From Schleiferiaceae bacterium (lineage in GTDB: Bacteria; Bacteroidota; Bacteroidia; Flavobacteriales; Schleiferiaceae): DNA of 64,000 nt. Under the pieces are notes generated by a model. That model did not search any database. It was given only the letters and a program-made list of their open reading frames with translations, and had not been told where the DNA came from. The translations under genes and the position numbers were made by a program. The stretch is taken from the NCBI GenBank assembly GCA_018401735.1, contig JAGYKI010000003.1, forward strand, positions 1 to 64,000, written 5' to 3'. Of this stretch, positions 54,386-62,653 are shown piece by piece. Numbering within the stretch: the stretch's first letter is position 1; the number at the start of each line of letters is the position of its first letter.

Positions 54386-55310
54386 CTTCCAATTTCCTAC
54401 TCAAACCAATCTCTATAAAGGAAAAGTTAGAGATGTATATAGCCTTGGCAACGACCTTTTAGCCATGGTTGCTAGCGATAGGATTTCGGCTTTTGATGTG
54501 GTTTTACCCAAAGGCATCCCCGGCAAGGGACAAGTTCTTAATCAAATTGCGAATTACTTTTTAGATGCTACTGCTGATTTGGTTCCTAATTGGAAAATTG
54601 CGCAACCCGACCCCATGGTAACGGTAGGTCAATTGGCTAAACCCTTAAAGGTAGAAATGGTCATTCGCGGTTACTTAACTGGCCATGCTTGGCGCACCTA
54701 TAAATCTGGCTTACGCGTACTTTGCGGGATTACTCTTCCCGAGGGAATGAAAGAAAATCAGGCTTTCCCAGAACCTATTATCACGCCAACAACTAAGGCC
54801 GATTTAGGCACCCACGATGAAGACATCAGCCGCGAAGCCATTCTAGCGCAAGGCATTGTTAGCGAAGCGGATTATTTAGTTTTAGAAGATTACACACGCA
54901 AGCTTTTCAAGCGCGGACAAGAAATGGCCGCCGAAAGAGGCCTAATTTTAGTAGACACCAAATATGAATTTGGAAAAAACATTAAGGGCGAAATCATTTT
55001 AATCGATGAAATCCACACCCCCGATAGCAGCCGCTACTTTTATGCTGAAGGCTACCATGAAAAGTTAGCTCAAGGACAGGCGCAGAAGCAGTTGAGTAAG
55101 GAATTTGTGCGCGAGTGGCTGATGGAAAATGGCTTTCAAGGTAAAGACGGGCAAAGCGTTCCTGAAATGACAGAGGAATTTGTACTTTCGGTATCGCAAC
55201 GTTATCAAGAACTGTTTGAAGCCATAACGGGGCAGCCTTTTATTTGGGACCAAAGTGCTAATATTGAAGAGAGAATATACTCGAATACGGTAAATTATTT
55301 AAACAAATAA
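54363..55310 (+). CDS. purC: SAICAR synthase
   Basis: 315 aa, the longer Bacteroidota/eukaryote-like form. Joins aspartate to CAIR in purine synthesis. [60 protein letters not shown] and [13 protein letters not shown] are the ATP- and substrate-binding segments. The ATG lies inside the end of the phoH gene; this 23-nt overlap implies coupled translation. An outer-membrane protein gene follows after 1 nt. Confidence 0.96.
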   Translation: MTTLVKTNFQFPTQTNLYKGKVRDVYSLGNDLLAMVASDRISAFDVVLPKGIPGKGQVLNQIANYFLDATADLVPNWKIAQPDPMVTVGQLAKPLKVEMVIRGYLTGHAWRTYKSGLRVLCGITLPEGMKENQAFPEPIITPTTKADLGTHDEDISREAILAQGIVSEADYLVLEDYTRKLFKRGQEMAAERGLILVDTKYEFGKNIKGEIILIDEIHTPDSSRYFYAEGYHEKLAQGQAQKQLSKEFVREWLMENGFQGKDGQSVPEMTEEFVLSVSQRYQELFEAITGQPFIWDQSANIEERIYSNTVNYLNK

Positions 55311-55311
55311 G

Positions 55312-55917
55312 ATGAAGAAATTACTTTTCGCCTGTAGTGTGCTGCTTAGCTTAAATGCCAGTGCTCAATTTGATTTCGGTTTAAGAGCAGGAGCTAGCCT
55401 TAGTAGTCCTCGCATTGAAAATTTCCAAGGAATAAGCACCATTAGTGACTTCCAGCATGACGCTTCTGAACTTAGTTATCAGGCAGGAGTGTATGCTCGG
55501 GTCAAATTATTAGCTTTTTTCGTACAAGGTGAATTGTATTTCACACAGATTAATCAGTCTGCACTAGCCTCCTTTACAGCCTTAAATGTGCCACCTAAAA
55601 CCATCGACCTCAGCATTAGCAGAATCGATTTACCTATTCTTTTAGGCTTAAAGATGGGTCCAATTCGCCTTATGGCTGGTCCAATGTTTAGCAGCAATTT
55701 TAATGATGTTTCTGGCAATCTCGAAAATGACCTAAAAGCCGCCAGCCTTGGCTACCAAGTGGGTATTGGAGCAGAGTTTAGCAAGTTGTTTATTGATTTA
55801 CGTTATGAAGCTGGTTTAGGAAATTGGACCAATAGCGTGTTAATTGACAATACTAGTTACCAATCGGATATTAGGACGACGCAAATAATGCTTTGTTTGG
55901 GTTTTGAATTATTCTAG
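55312..55917 (+). CDS. PorT-like outer-membrane beta-barrel protein
   Basis: 201 aa. Signal peptide ends LNASAQ, followed at once by FDFGLRAGASLSSPRIENFQ, a standard PorT-family barrel opening. Amphipathic strands continue (QGELYFTQI, LGLKMGPIRLMAGPMF, IDLRYEAGLGNW) to a C-terminal LCLGFELF. Specific function unknown. Placed directly after purC; its stop overlaps the convergent exonuclease gene by 4 nt. Confidence 0.8.
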   Translation: MKKLLFACSVLLSLNASAQFDFGLRAGASLSSPRIENFQGISTISDFQHDASELSYQAGVYARVKLLAFFVQGELYFTQINQSALASFTALNVPPKTIDLSISRIDLPILLGLKMGPIRLMAGPMFSSNFNDVSGNLENDLKAASLGYQVGIGAEFSKLFIDLRYEAGLGNWTNSVLIDNTSYQSDIRTTQIMLCLGFELF

Positions 55918-57164
55918 TTTTTCACGAAAGTAAATTCTCCCGTAAGGATCCCTAGCCGCAAGGCCTGATTATAGCTTTCTTCGCTGTCAATGAGTATCAT
56001 CAATTTTTCAATGCGATTTGTATGTTCCAATTGATCGTTTAGCTTGTAATAAAAATATCCGCAAAGTACTGAATCTCGCACCACAAATACGGCGTGTTCG
56101 GCGCTGTTGCGACCTCTTGCTCTAAATAGTGCATCCCCTGGGAAATCGGCTAAAACTTGGCGAACTTCCTCGCCCTTTTTACCTCGGGCAATGCGCTGAT
56201 ACATGCGCAAGGCACGCTCACCCGCTTTTAAGTTAGAAACCGTTAACCAAGGTTTTTTCTTACCCGCATCTTCTAAAGGAAAAAGACTTAATCGGGGCGG
56301 ATTTTCGCGTTTGTCTGCAAAAATGCCATATTTTTCTTTGCTGCTGCTTGCGGTATTAAAAGGCGGTTTTGCCTCCCTTAATTCTGCTTCCCGCTTTACT
56401 TTGGCAATTAACCAATTACCTACCGGCTCTACCCTTAAATTATGTACTTCTTCTTGTAACTTGAGGGACTTTGTCGAAGTACTTAAAAACAAGCGATTTA
56501 CAGAAGCCTTAATATTATCAGAAGCGCCCAAATAAAGTAATTTGCCGTGCCGGTCATGGAGATAAAACAGCCCCCTATTATGTTTTATGGAGCGCTGTAA
56601 GTCGTTAATTTTATCTTTTAAATAGTCGTTCTCTAAAATACTCTGCTCAAAAGAGCTAATCCCTTTTTGACGATCTTTTTCCCTTAAAATCTCAAAGAGT
56701 TCCAAGGTAGCGCGAGCATCACTTTCAGCTCGATGCTTATTAGTGCGGCTTAAGCCTAACTCATCGCACATCTTATCCAAGCCATAGCTTTTTAAATTAG
56801 GGATGAGTTCTTGGGCTAGTTTTATCGTATCTAAAGTCTTCCTTTCGAAAGTATAACCTAAGCGAGAAAATTCTTGCCGAAGCATGCGATAATCGAACTC
56901 TACATTATGACCAACAATAACTGCGTCTTCCGTAATCTCTACCAGACGCTTAGCAAGTTCGTGAAAACGCGGTGCTCGTAACAGCATTTTATCGGTAATT
57001 CCTGTCATTTTCGACACGTATGGTTGCACCCCACGATGAGGATGAACCAAACTAATTAGCTGGTCTACTATCTCTTCGCCATCATACCGGAAGGCGGCTA
57101 TCTCAATCATGGCCTCCTTACCAAAAGGTCCACCACTAGACTCAATGTCTACAATACAGAACAT
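55914..57164 (-). CDS. DnaQ-like exonuclease fused to UvrC-type GIY-YIG domain
   Basis: 416 aa. Residues 1-165 are a DEDD exonuclease: FCIVDIESSGG (Exo I), VGHNVEFDYRMLRQEFSRLG (Exo II), HRAESDARATLELFEIL (Exo III). Residues ~195-270 resemble a GIY-YIG nuclease: RGLFYLHDRHGKLLYLGASD with GLF...YLG replacing GIY...YIG. The remaining ~140 residues (e.g. SLFPLEDAGKKKPWLTVSN) are unassigned. DNA-repair role inferred; the family exists in other Bacteroidota as 'exonuclease domain-containing protein'. Confidence 0.85.
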   Translation of the reverse strand: MFCIVDIESSGGPFGKEAMIEIAAFRYDGEEIVDQLISLVHPHRGVQPYVSKMTGITDKMLLRAPRFHELAKRLVEITEDAVIVGHNVEFDYRMLRQEFSRLGYTFERKTLDTIKLAQELIPNLKSYGLDKMCDELGLSRTNKHRAESDARATLELFEILREKDRQKGISSFEQSILENDYLKDKINDLQRSIKHNRGLFYLHDRHGKLLYLGASDNIKASVNRLFLSTSTKSLKLQEEVHNLRVEPVGNWLIAKVKREAELREAKPPFNTASSSKEKYGIFADKRENPPRLSLFPLEDAGKKKPWLTVSNLKAGERALRMYQRIARGKKGEEVRQVLADFPGDALFRARGRNSAEHAVFVVRDSVLCGYFYYKLNDQLEHTNRIEKLMILIDSEESYNQALRLGILTGEFTFVKN

Positions 57165-57235
57165 GCCACGAAGTTACACGAATAAATCATTAAGAAAGAA
57201 GAACTGAAAAAGATATAGCTTTACTTTGTAATTGT

Positions 57236-59464
57236 ATGAGAAAATGGCTTGGCAGCATAGCGTTTATTTTTTCGGTACCGGCACTTTTGCTGGGGCAAGA
57301 TGCATCAGACAAACCACCGCCGCAGATTATTAAAGCAGTAGAACTAAGACTAGTTAATTTTAAGCAGTATCGACATTATTCCGCTCAATTTTTTGAAACT
57401 TGTCGTGCTGAAATTAATAATGTTCCCCTTTCTATTTGGCCAATATCTGGCACCTTGGTTCCAGCTAAAAAAGACACAGGGATTGTTTATCGCAGTCAGG
57501 CTTTAATTGATGCGAAATACTACGACGATTTCCATTACGATCAGGACGTTCTCTTAAAAAGAGAAGCTGGCCATTTACCCATTCCCAATTGGCATCAATT
57601 ACCCGGTTACGGATATGGCCTTTTACAAGAGCGCATCTACCTCAATCAAACTTTTGACCGGGGATTTATTAGCCCTCTAAGCGAAGAAGGCCTAAAAATC
57701 TATCATTACCAAATTTTAGATTCCGCTTACGCAGATGGTCATAAACGATACAATATTTCTTTCAAACCCAAAAAAGAAGAATACCCCGGGCTCAAAGGAA
57801 ATATTTGGTTAATAGATTCTATTTTCCTTCCCGCGGAAACGGATTTCGTTATATCAGCGAACAATCAATTAGAATTACTAGATAGCATCTGCCTTGAGCA
57901 AAAATACCAATGGCAAAGAGGAGAATATAAAATGCTTAGGCAAAATATTTCTTTACATATCAACCTATTTGGCTACCAAGGAGCCTATCATATAGAGCAC
58001 GAATTCTCGCAATTTGAATATTCCAACGCACTCAGAGCTAATCAATTCGACGCTTTGGTTTACCATCAAAGTAAGGATGACTTTAACTTAGACACGAACT
58101 ATTGGCAAAATTTAACCAGCAAGCAACAGCATCAAAATTATTACGATAGCTTAAGTTTAAAAACACCTTTAGCCAAGCAATTTCGCCTCTATGGTCGTCA
58201 GCGATTGGAGCCTGAAAATTTTGTTCTTTATAAAAATTTATACCGCCATTATACCCTCCGCCATAATAACTGGTACACCGATCTTCCTGCCTTTTATCGC
58301 AGCCTTGGCTTTAATGCGGTGGAAGGCCCTTACAGTAGATACACTTTTAAGGTCGGACACATTAAAGATCAGCAAGAATGGTATTTAGTAAGCCAGCTGC
58401 GTTATGGCCTAGCCGATGCTCGACTAAAACCGAGCTTTACCCTAGCCCATAATTCAGGTAGTTTAAAAAGCCGAAGCTTTATGCTAGAAGGGGGAACAGA
58501 TTACCGCCAATTTAATGAAGATGAGCCTATTCTTCCTGTATTAAATACTACTTACAACTTATTATTGGCGCGAAATTACCTCAACCTTTTTGGCAAGGAT
58601 TATCTTTCCTTCCAATATAATAGTCAACCCACTCCGGGCTTTTCCTTTAGCAGTAGTTTAGAATACGCTTATCGTTACCCACTTTATAACAACACTAATT
58701 TCTCCCTTTTTAAACCCGAGGCCGATTTTGATGATAATAACGATAATTTTGCGGAAAATATCACTATCCAAGGTTTCAGAGCGCATCAAGCTTTAAGCTT
58801 CGAATTAAACTTGAGCTATCAATTTAAGCAGCTGTATGAAGTGCGCTACAAGCAACGTTTCCAAGATTTATACGAAGGCCGCCGAAATTTGCATACCAGA
58901 GCACCGAAATTGTATTTTGACCTGCGGGCGGGCATTCCAACAGCCATCAGCGAAACCAATTATATCTTTCAGCGCATTGGCCTGCAAAATAGTTTTCGCT
59001 GGGGCAACATAGGCTTATCGCAATTTGATATAAGTGCGGGCAGCTTTCTACATTCGGAAAACGTACCATTTATAGACTACCAACATTTTGATGGAGTACA
59101 GGTATTTTTTTTACAGCCCACCACGGACCGCTCCGCAATGATTAAGCAATTTAGCAGTCTGCCGTATTATAATTACAGTACCAATGAGTCTTTCGTAGAG
59201 CTCCACTTCGAACATAATTTCGATGGAGCACTATTATCGCAAATCGATTTTATCCGCCCCTACAAAGTGCACAGCTTAGTTGGCTTCAACTCTTTACACC
59301 TTAAAGATAGACGCGCGTTTATTGAGTTGTTTTTTGGATTAGACAATATTTTTAAGGTTTTACGATTAGAGTTTGTGGCTGGGATCGATAATTTTCAATC
59401 TTTGCGGCCCGCGATGCGCATCGGTTTTGACTTTAACTACGACTATTACAAAAGAAACCGCTGA
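57236..59464 (+). CDS. DUF5686 family outer-membrane protein, no carboxypeptidase-like N domain
   Basis: 742 aa. Signal peptide ends LLLGQ. The protein then enters directly the DUF5686 region (VELRLVNFKQYRHYSAQFFE, GNIWLIDSIFLPAETDFVIS, YHIEHEFSQFEYSNALRANQ), and the C-terminal ~300 residues form repeating barrel strands (YLSFQYNSQPTPGFSFSSSL, RIGFDFNYDYYKRNR). Many members begin with a CarboxypepD_reg-like domain that is missing here, so this is a short member. Function unknown; outer-membrane location inferred. Confidence 0.8.
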   Translation: MRKWLGSIAFIFSVPALLLGQDASDKPPPQIIKAVELRLVNFKQYRHYSAQFFETCRAEINNVPLSIWPISGTLVPAKKDTGIVYRSQALIDAKYYDDFHYDQDVLLKREAGHLPIPNWHQLPGYGYGLLQERIYLNQTFDRGFISPLSEEGLKIYHYQILDSAYADGHKRYNISFKPKKEEYPGLKGNIWLIDSIFLPAETDFVISANNQLELLDSICLEQKYQWQRGEYKMLRQNISLHINLFGYQGAYHIEHEFSQFEYSNALRANQFDALVYHQSKDDFNLDTNYWQNLTSKQQHQNYYDSLSLKTPLAKQFRLYGRQRLEPENFVLYKNLYRHYTLRHNNWYTDLPAFYRSLGFNAVEGPYSRYTFKVGHIKDQQEWYLVSQLRYGLADARLKPSFTLAHNSGSLKSRSFMLEGGTDYRQFNEDEPILPVLNTTYNLLLARNYLNLFGKDYLSFQYNSQPTPGFSFSSSLEYAYRYPLYNNTNFSLFKPEADFDDNNDNFAENITIQGFRAHQALSFELNLSYQFKQLYEVRYKQRFQDLYEGRRNLHTRAPKLYFDLRAGIPTAISETNYIFQRIGLQNSFRWGNIGLSQFDISAGSFLHSENVPFIDYQHFDGVQVFFLQPTTDRSAMIKQFSSLPYYNYSTNESFVELHFEHNFDGALLSQIDFIRPYKVHSLVGFNSLHLKDRRAFIELFFGLDNIFKVLRLEFVAGIDNFQSLRPAMRIGFDFNYDYYKRNR

Positions 59465-59519
59465 TACTAGGCCAACTAAGACCAAAATTTAAGCGTTAGT
59501 GCAATATATTAACCGCCCT

Positions 59520-60032
59520 ATGAAATACCTTAAAATTGTTTTTATTAACCTCTTGCTTCTCGGATTAGGATCTTGTGACTACCGGTATGGAGATGAACCT
59601 TATTATAATTATTATTCACAATATACACCCGTAATTATGGATCGGGCGGACCTCGAGCAATCCATTAGAATAATCAGCCCACGGGAAATCAAAGATTACG
59701 GAAAAATATACATTAAAGATTCTCTACTTTTTATTAATGAAAAGTTTGAAGGCATACATGTGATTGACAACAGTGACCCTAGTAATCCCGAGAATTTAGC
59801 TTTCATTGTTATTCCTGGTAATATTGACATCAGTATTTTAAACGATGTAATTTATGCCGACAATGCAGTAGACCTTATCGCCATTAAGTATACCGGAGAT
59901 AGCGTAAGAGTAATAGACCGCAATAGAAATATTTTTCCCGAGCTACCCGCACCCGAAGGTCAATATTATTCCTTTGAAGGCAGTGCTGATCGTCCTGAGA
60001 ATAGCGTAATCGTAAAATGGATCTTAAAATGA
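59520..60032 (+). CDS. LVIVD-like lipoprotein
   Basis: 170 aa from ATG 59520 (MKYLKIV). Lipobox at LLGLGSC (about residue 19). The body has LVIVD-like blade patterns (LLFINEKFEGIHVIDNSDPS, PENLAFIVIPGNIDISILN). Overlaps the next gene by 4 nt (ATGA). Short for a complete propeller, so it may pair with the following protein. Confidence 0.65.
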   Translation: MKYLKIVFINLLLLGLGSCDYRYGDEPYYNYYSQYTPVIMDRADLEQSIRIISPREIKDYGKIYIKDSLLFINEKFEGIHVIDNSDPSNPENLAFIVIPGNIDISILNDVIYADNAVDLIAIKYTGDSVRVIDRNRNIFPELPAPEGQYYSFEGSADRPENSVIVKWILK

Positions 60033-60763
60033 AAAAGTTACTACTCATCCTATTCTCTGCAGTTTTATTAGCGTCTTGCGACAGCTCAGATAGTGCTGAC
60101 TCCTACTCTTCAGGCCTTGGTCAAGGAGGAAGCTTAGCTCGTTTCGCAGTAGCTAATGGCCATCTTTACACGGTTAACAATAATGAGGTCAGTGTTTTCA
60201 GTCTGGCTAATCCCGAAAACCCCGTGCAGCTAAGTCGCTTAAATATTGGCGCAAATGGTGAGACTATTTTTCCTTTAGGTGACTCTACCATTTTTATTGG
60301 CACTACCTCAGGAATGTATATTTACGATGTAAGCGATGCGCCTGCAATGACTTTGCTGAGTAACTATCGACACGTGGTTTCCTGCGATCCAGTAGTTGCT
60401 AACGCTAATTTTGCCTATGTTACTTTACGCACAGAAAGCAATAATTTTAATTGTGCACGTGGAGTTAATCAGCTAGACATCATTAACATTCAAGACCTTA
60501 GCAACCCGATTTTAATAAGTAGCTTCCCTTTAATACAACCCAAGGGCTTAGGCCTTTACGGCGATACGCTGCTAATTTGCGACAAAGGCTTAAAGGTATT
60601 CGATGTAAGTAACCCTAACTCATTAGTACTTTTAGATGCCGATGAAGATTTTGACGCAGTAGACATTATTCCGAATGGTAATTTAATGATTACAGTATCA
60701 GAGTCTGGCTTAAAACAATATCGCTATAAAAATGGCAAACTCAACTTTTTAAGTACCTTATGA
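60029..60763 (+). CDS. LVIVD-repeat lipoprotein
   Basis: 244 aa from ATG 60029 (MKKLLLI). Lipobox at VLLASC. LVIVD-type blades are evident: HLYTVNNNEVSVFSLANPEN, GMYIYDVSDAPAMTLL, LDIINIQDLSNPILISSFPL, LKVFDVSNPNSLVLLDADED. Predicted surface beta-propeller. Overlaps upstream and downstream genes by 4 nt each, so the three form one translational unit. Confidence 0.75.
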   Translation: MKKLLLILFSAVLLASCDSSDSADSYSSGLGQGGSLARFAVANGHLYTVNNNEVSVFSLANPENPVQLSRLNIGANGETIFPLGDSTIFIGTTSGMYIYDVSDAPAMTLLSNYRHVVSCDPVVANANFAYVTLRTESNNFNCARGVNQLDIINIQDLSNPILISSFPLIQPKGLGLYGDTLLICDKGLKVFDVSNPNSLVLLDADEDFDAVDIIPNGNLMITVSESGLKQYRYKNGKLNFLSTL

Positions 60764-61431
60764 AAAAGCTACTCTTTATTCTCTTTATAAGCCTTGTTAG
60801 CTTTAAAGTAGTTGGGCAACTTTCTGATTCAACCAAGTTCAAACCCACTTTTGGGAAATTGGCTGGGTTTCCAGCGATGTTTTTATTGAGCCCTCTCAGG
60901 CGATATTGTGCTTGGCTTTAAGCATAACCAAGGTATTGGCATTAGAACAACTTTTACGCAAGATTATTTATTCTCTGATAACTTTTATGGATTATATGAG
61001 AATAGCAATTTCGTTTTATCGCGGAGTGAATCTTCCATAAAATTTATTTTGATCATAGAAGAAATCGAAAAATAACTTTGAGACACGGTCCTAGATTAAG
61101 GTACAGCGAATACTCTTATCAAAAAGAGGACTGGATTGAGTTTGAAAATTTGGGAAATACTCAATACCGCTATGGCACTATTAATCTGCAAGATAGAAAC
61201 CTTGAGCTTGGCTATGAATTGATAATTGGCCTTCAGCAACGTTACAATAATCTGTTTTTTCTAGAATACTACGTTGGTCTGAGCTATATGGATTTTGTAA
61301 GAACTAATTCCACCCAATATACTTTAAACGATTTACGCAATAATGGCGCTAGCGACATTGGTTACTATTCTGGGATATTACCCAACCAAACCCAATTAGT
61401 TTTAGGAGTGGTAATTGGATTTAGAAAATAA
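60760..61431 (+). pseudogene. Broken outer-membrane-type gene, third member of LVIVD cluster
   Basis: Begins ATGA-overlapped at 60760 with a signal peptide (MKKLLFILFISLVSFKVVGQ). Continuity then requires frame changes: FKPTFG to EIGWVSSDVFIEPS (near 60855), to SGDIVLGFKHNQGIGIRTTF (near 60897), and after SESSI to KFYFDHRRNRKITLRHGPRL (near 61040). The last part, YRYGTINLQDRNLELGYELI to VLGVVIGFRK, resembles an outer-membrane barrel C terminus. Each shift is explained by one missing base in a short run. Intact length about 224 aa. Confidence 0.65.
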
Positions 61432-61439
61432 TCTTAAAA

Positions 61440-62096
61440 TTAATTTCTACCTCCGAAAATTTTTGTCCCTACTCTTATCATATTCGAACCCTGCTCTATG
61501 GCAAGTGGATAGTCTCCACTCATGCCCATGCTAAGGATATTAAACTCATACTTATCTAGATAGGCCTGGGTTTCTTTGTAGAAGTTCGCCAAGCCACTAA
61601 ATTCTCGAATCAGCTGCTCATTATTGTCAGTAAAAGTTGCCATAGCCATAAGGCCTCTAACTCTAATATTAGGATAAATTTGCTTGAGATCTTTTTGGAA
61701 TAAGGACTTAGCCTCATCATAATCAAAACCGAATTTACTATCCTCTTCGGCTATATGTATCTGCACTAAGCAATCTATAACGCGATTGCATTTAACCGCT
61801 TCCTTATTTAAAGCCTTTAAGCGCTTTTCTTTATCCATACCATGCACTAAAGAAACGAAGGGTGCCATGTACTTAATTTTATTATCCTGTACATGCCCTA
61901 TCATATGCCAAAATATATCTTTAGGCAAAGCCTCGTACTTCTCAGCCATCTCCTGAATCTTATTCTCACCAAAGTGCCTTTGCCCGGTTTGATAAGCCTC
62001 TTTTATTGCTTCAACAGGCTTGGTTTTAGAAACCGCTATTAACTGCACTTCTTGCGGAAGCGATTTCAATAGCGCCCGTAAATTTTCAGTTATCAT
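61440..62096 (-). CDS. YggS/PROSC family pyridoxal-phosphate homeostasis protein
   Basis: 218 aa. Binds PLP and buffers vitamin B6; no enzymatic activity is established. K24 in LIAVSKTKPVEAIKEAYQTG is the PLP lysine; HFGENKIQEM, FWHMIGHVQDNKIKYM and LSMGMSGDYPLAIEQGSNMI RVG are the family landmarks. Monocistronic; follows the rpsT terminator on the same strand. Confidence 0.95.
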   Translation of the reverse strand: MITENLRALLKSLPQEVQLIAVSKTKPVEAIKEAYQTGQRHFGENKIQEMAEKYEALPKDIFWHMIGHVQDNKIKYMAPFVSLVHGMDKEKRLKALNKEAVKCNRVIDCLVQIHIAEEDSKFGFDYDEAKSLFQKDLKQIYPNIRVRGLMAMATFTDNNEQLIREFSGLANFYKETQAYLDKYEFNILSMGMSGDYPLAIEQGSNMIRVGTKIFGGRN

Positions 62097-62127
62097 TTTA
62101 TTGAACTTTTAGCAAAGGTTATAAAAC

Positions 62128-62154
62128 AAAAAAGCCTTTCCAACAGGAAAGGCT
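62128..62154 (-). terminator. Intrinsic terminator after rpsT
   Basis: Perfect 9-bp stem AGCCTTTCC/GGAAAGGCT (62133-62141 with 62146-62154), 4-nt loop, T6 tail on the minus strand. Ends the tRNA-Glu/rpsT transcript 23 nt after rpsT. Confidence 0.9.
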
Positions 62155-62176
62155 CTTAATGTGTTCGAGAGAATGA

Positions 62177-62431
62177 TTAACCAATAGCGTTAACGTGAAC
62201 CGTTAAGCTAGACTTTAAATTAGCCGCTTTGTTAGAATGTATAATATTCTTCTTAGCAAGTTTATCAATCATGCTTAATACTTCAGGAAGACGTTTTTCG
62301 GCGGCAGCCTTATCTTCTTCTAAGCGAAGTACACGCATTGCATTACGAGCAGTTTTATGCTGGTAACGATTTAAATCTCTTTTCTTTTCGTCAGAGCGAA
62401 CTCTTTTTAACGCCGATTTGTGGTTTGCCAT
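62177..62431 (-). CDS. rpsT: Ribosomal protein bS20
   Basis: 84 aa. MANHKSALKRVRSDEKKRDL at the start and AKKNIIHSNKAANLKSSLTV near the end are typical bS20. Primary 16S rRNA binder. Only 13 nt separate it from the 3' end of tRNA-Glu on the same strand, so both come from one promoter upstream of the tRNA. Confidence 0.96.
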   Translation of the reverse strand: MANHKSALKRVRSDEKKRDLNRYQHKTARNAMRVLRLEEDKAAAEKRLPEVLSMIDKLAKKNIIHSNKAANLKSSLTVHVNAIG

Positions 62432-62444
62432 ATCTTTTATATTG

Positions 62445-62516
62445 CAGCCCCTAGGAGAATCGAACTCCTCTTTCCAGGATGAAAACCTGGCGTCCTAACC
62501 GATAGACGAAGGGGCC
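62445..62516 (-). tRNA. tRNA-Glu (anticodon TTC)
   Basis: 72 nt. Acceptor GGCCCCT pairs with AGGGGCT, discriminator G, and no encoded CCA. The anticodon stem CCAGG/CCTGG encloses loop TTTTCAT, giving TTC. T-arm GAGGAGTTCGATTCTCC is normal. Besides translation it is the substrate source for HemA in the C5 heme pathway. Confidence 0.97.
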
Positions 62517-62543
62517 TTATGTATACCGTTTATTTTGGGTCTG

Positions 62544-62574
62544 CAAATGTAAGAGCATTTTTAATTTCTGCAAA
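62544..62574 (-). promoter_or_regulatory. tRNA-Glu/rpsT promoter
   Basis: TTTG (62574-62571) and TACATTTG (62551-62544), separated by 19 nt, are an exact match to the Bacteroidota -33 and -7 consensus (TTG and TAnnTTTG). Predicted start about 20 nt before the tRNA 5' end. The clearest promoter in the window. Confidence 0.75.
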
Positions 62575-62653
62575 CACCTCTTCAAAAAAAAAACACTTTT
62601 ATTTCATTTTTATTGTAAGATCCTAAATAACAGATACTTAAATTTTACTACTC

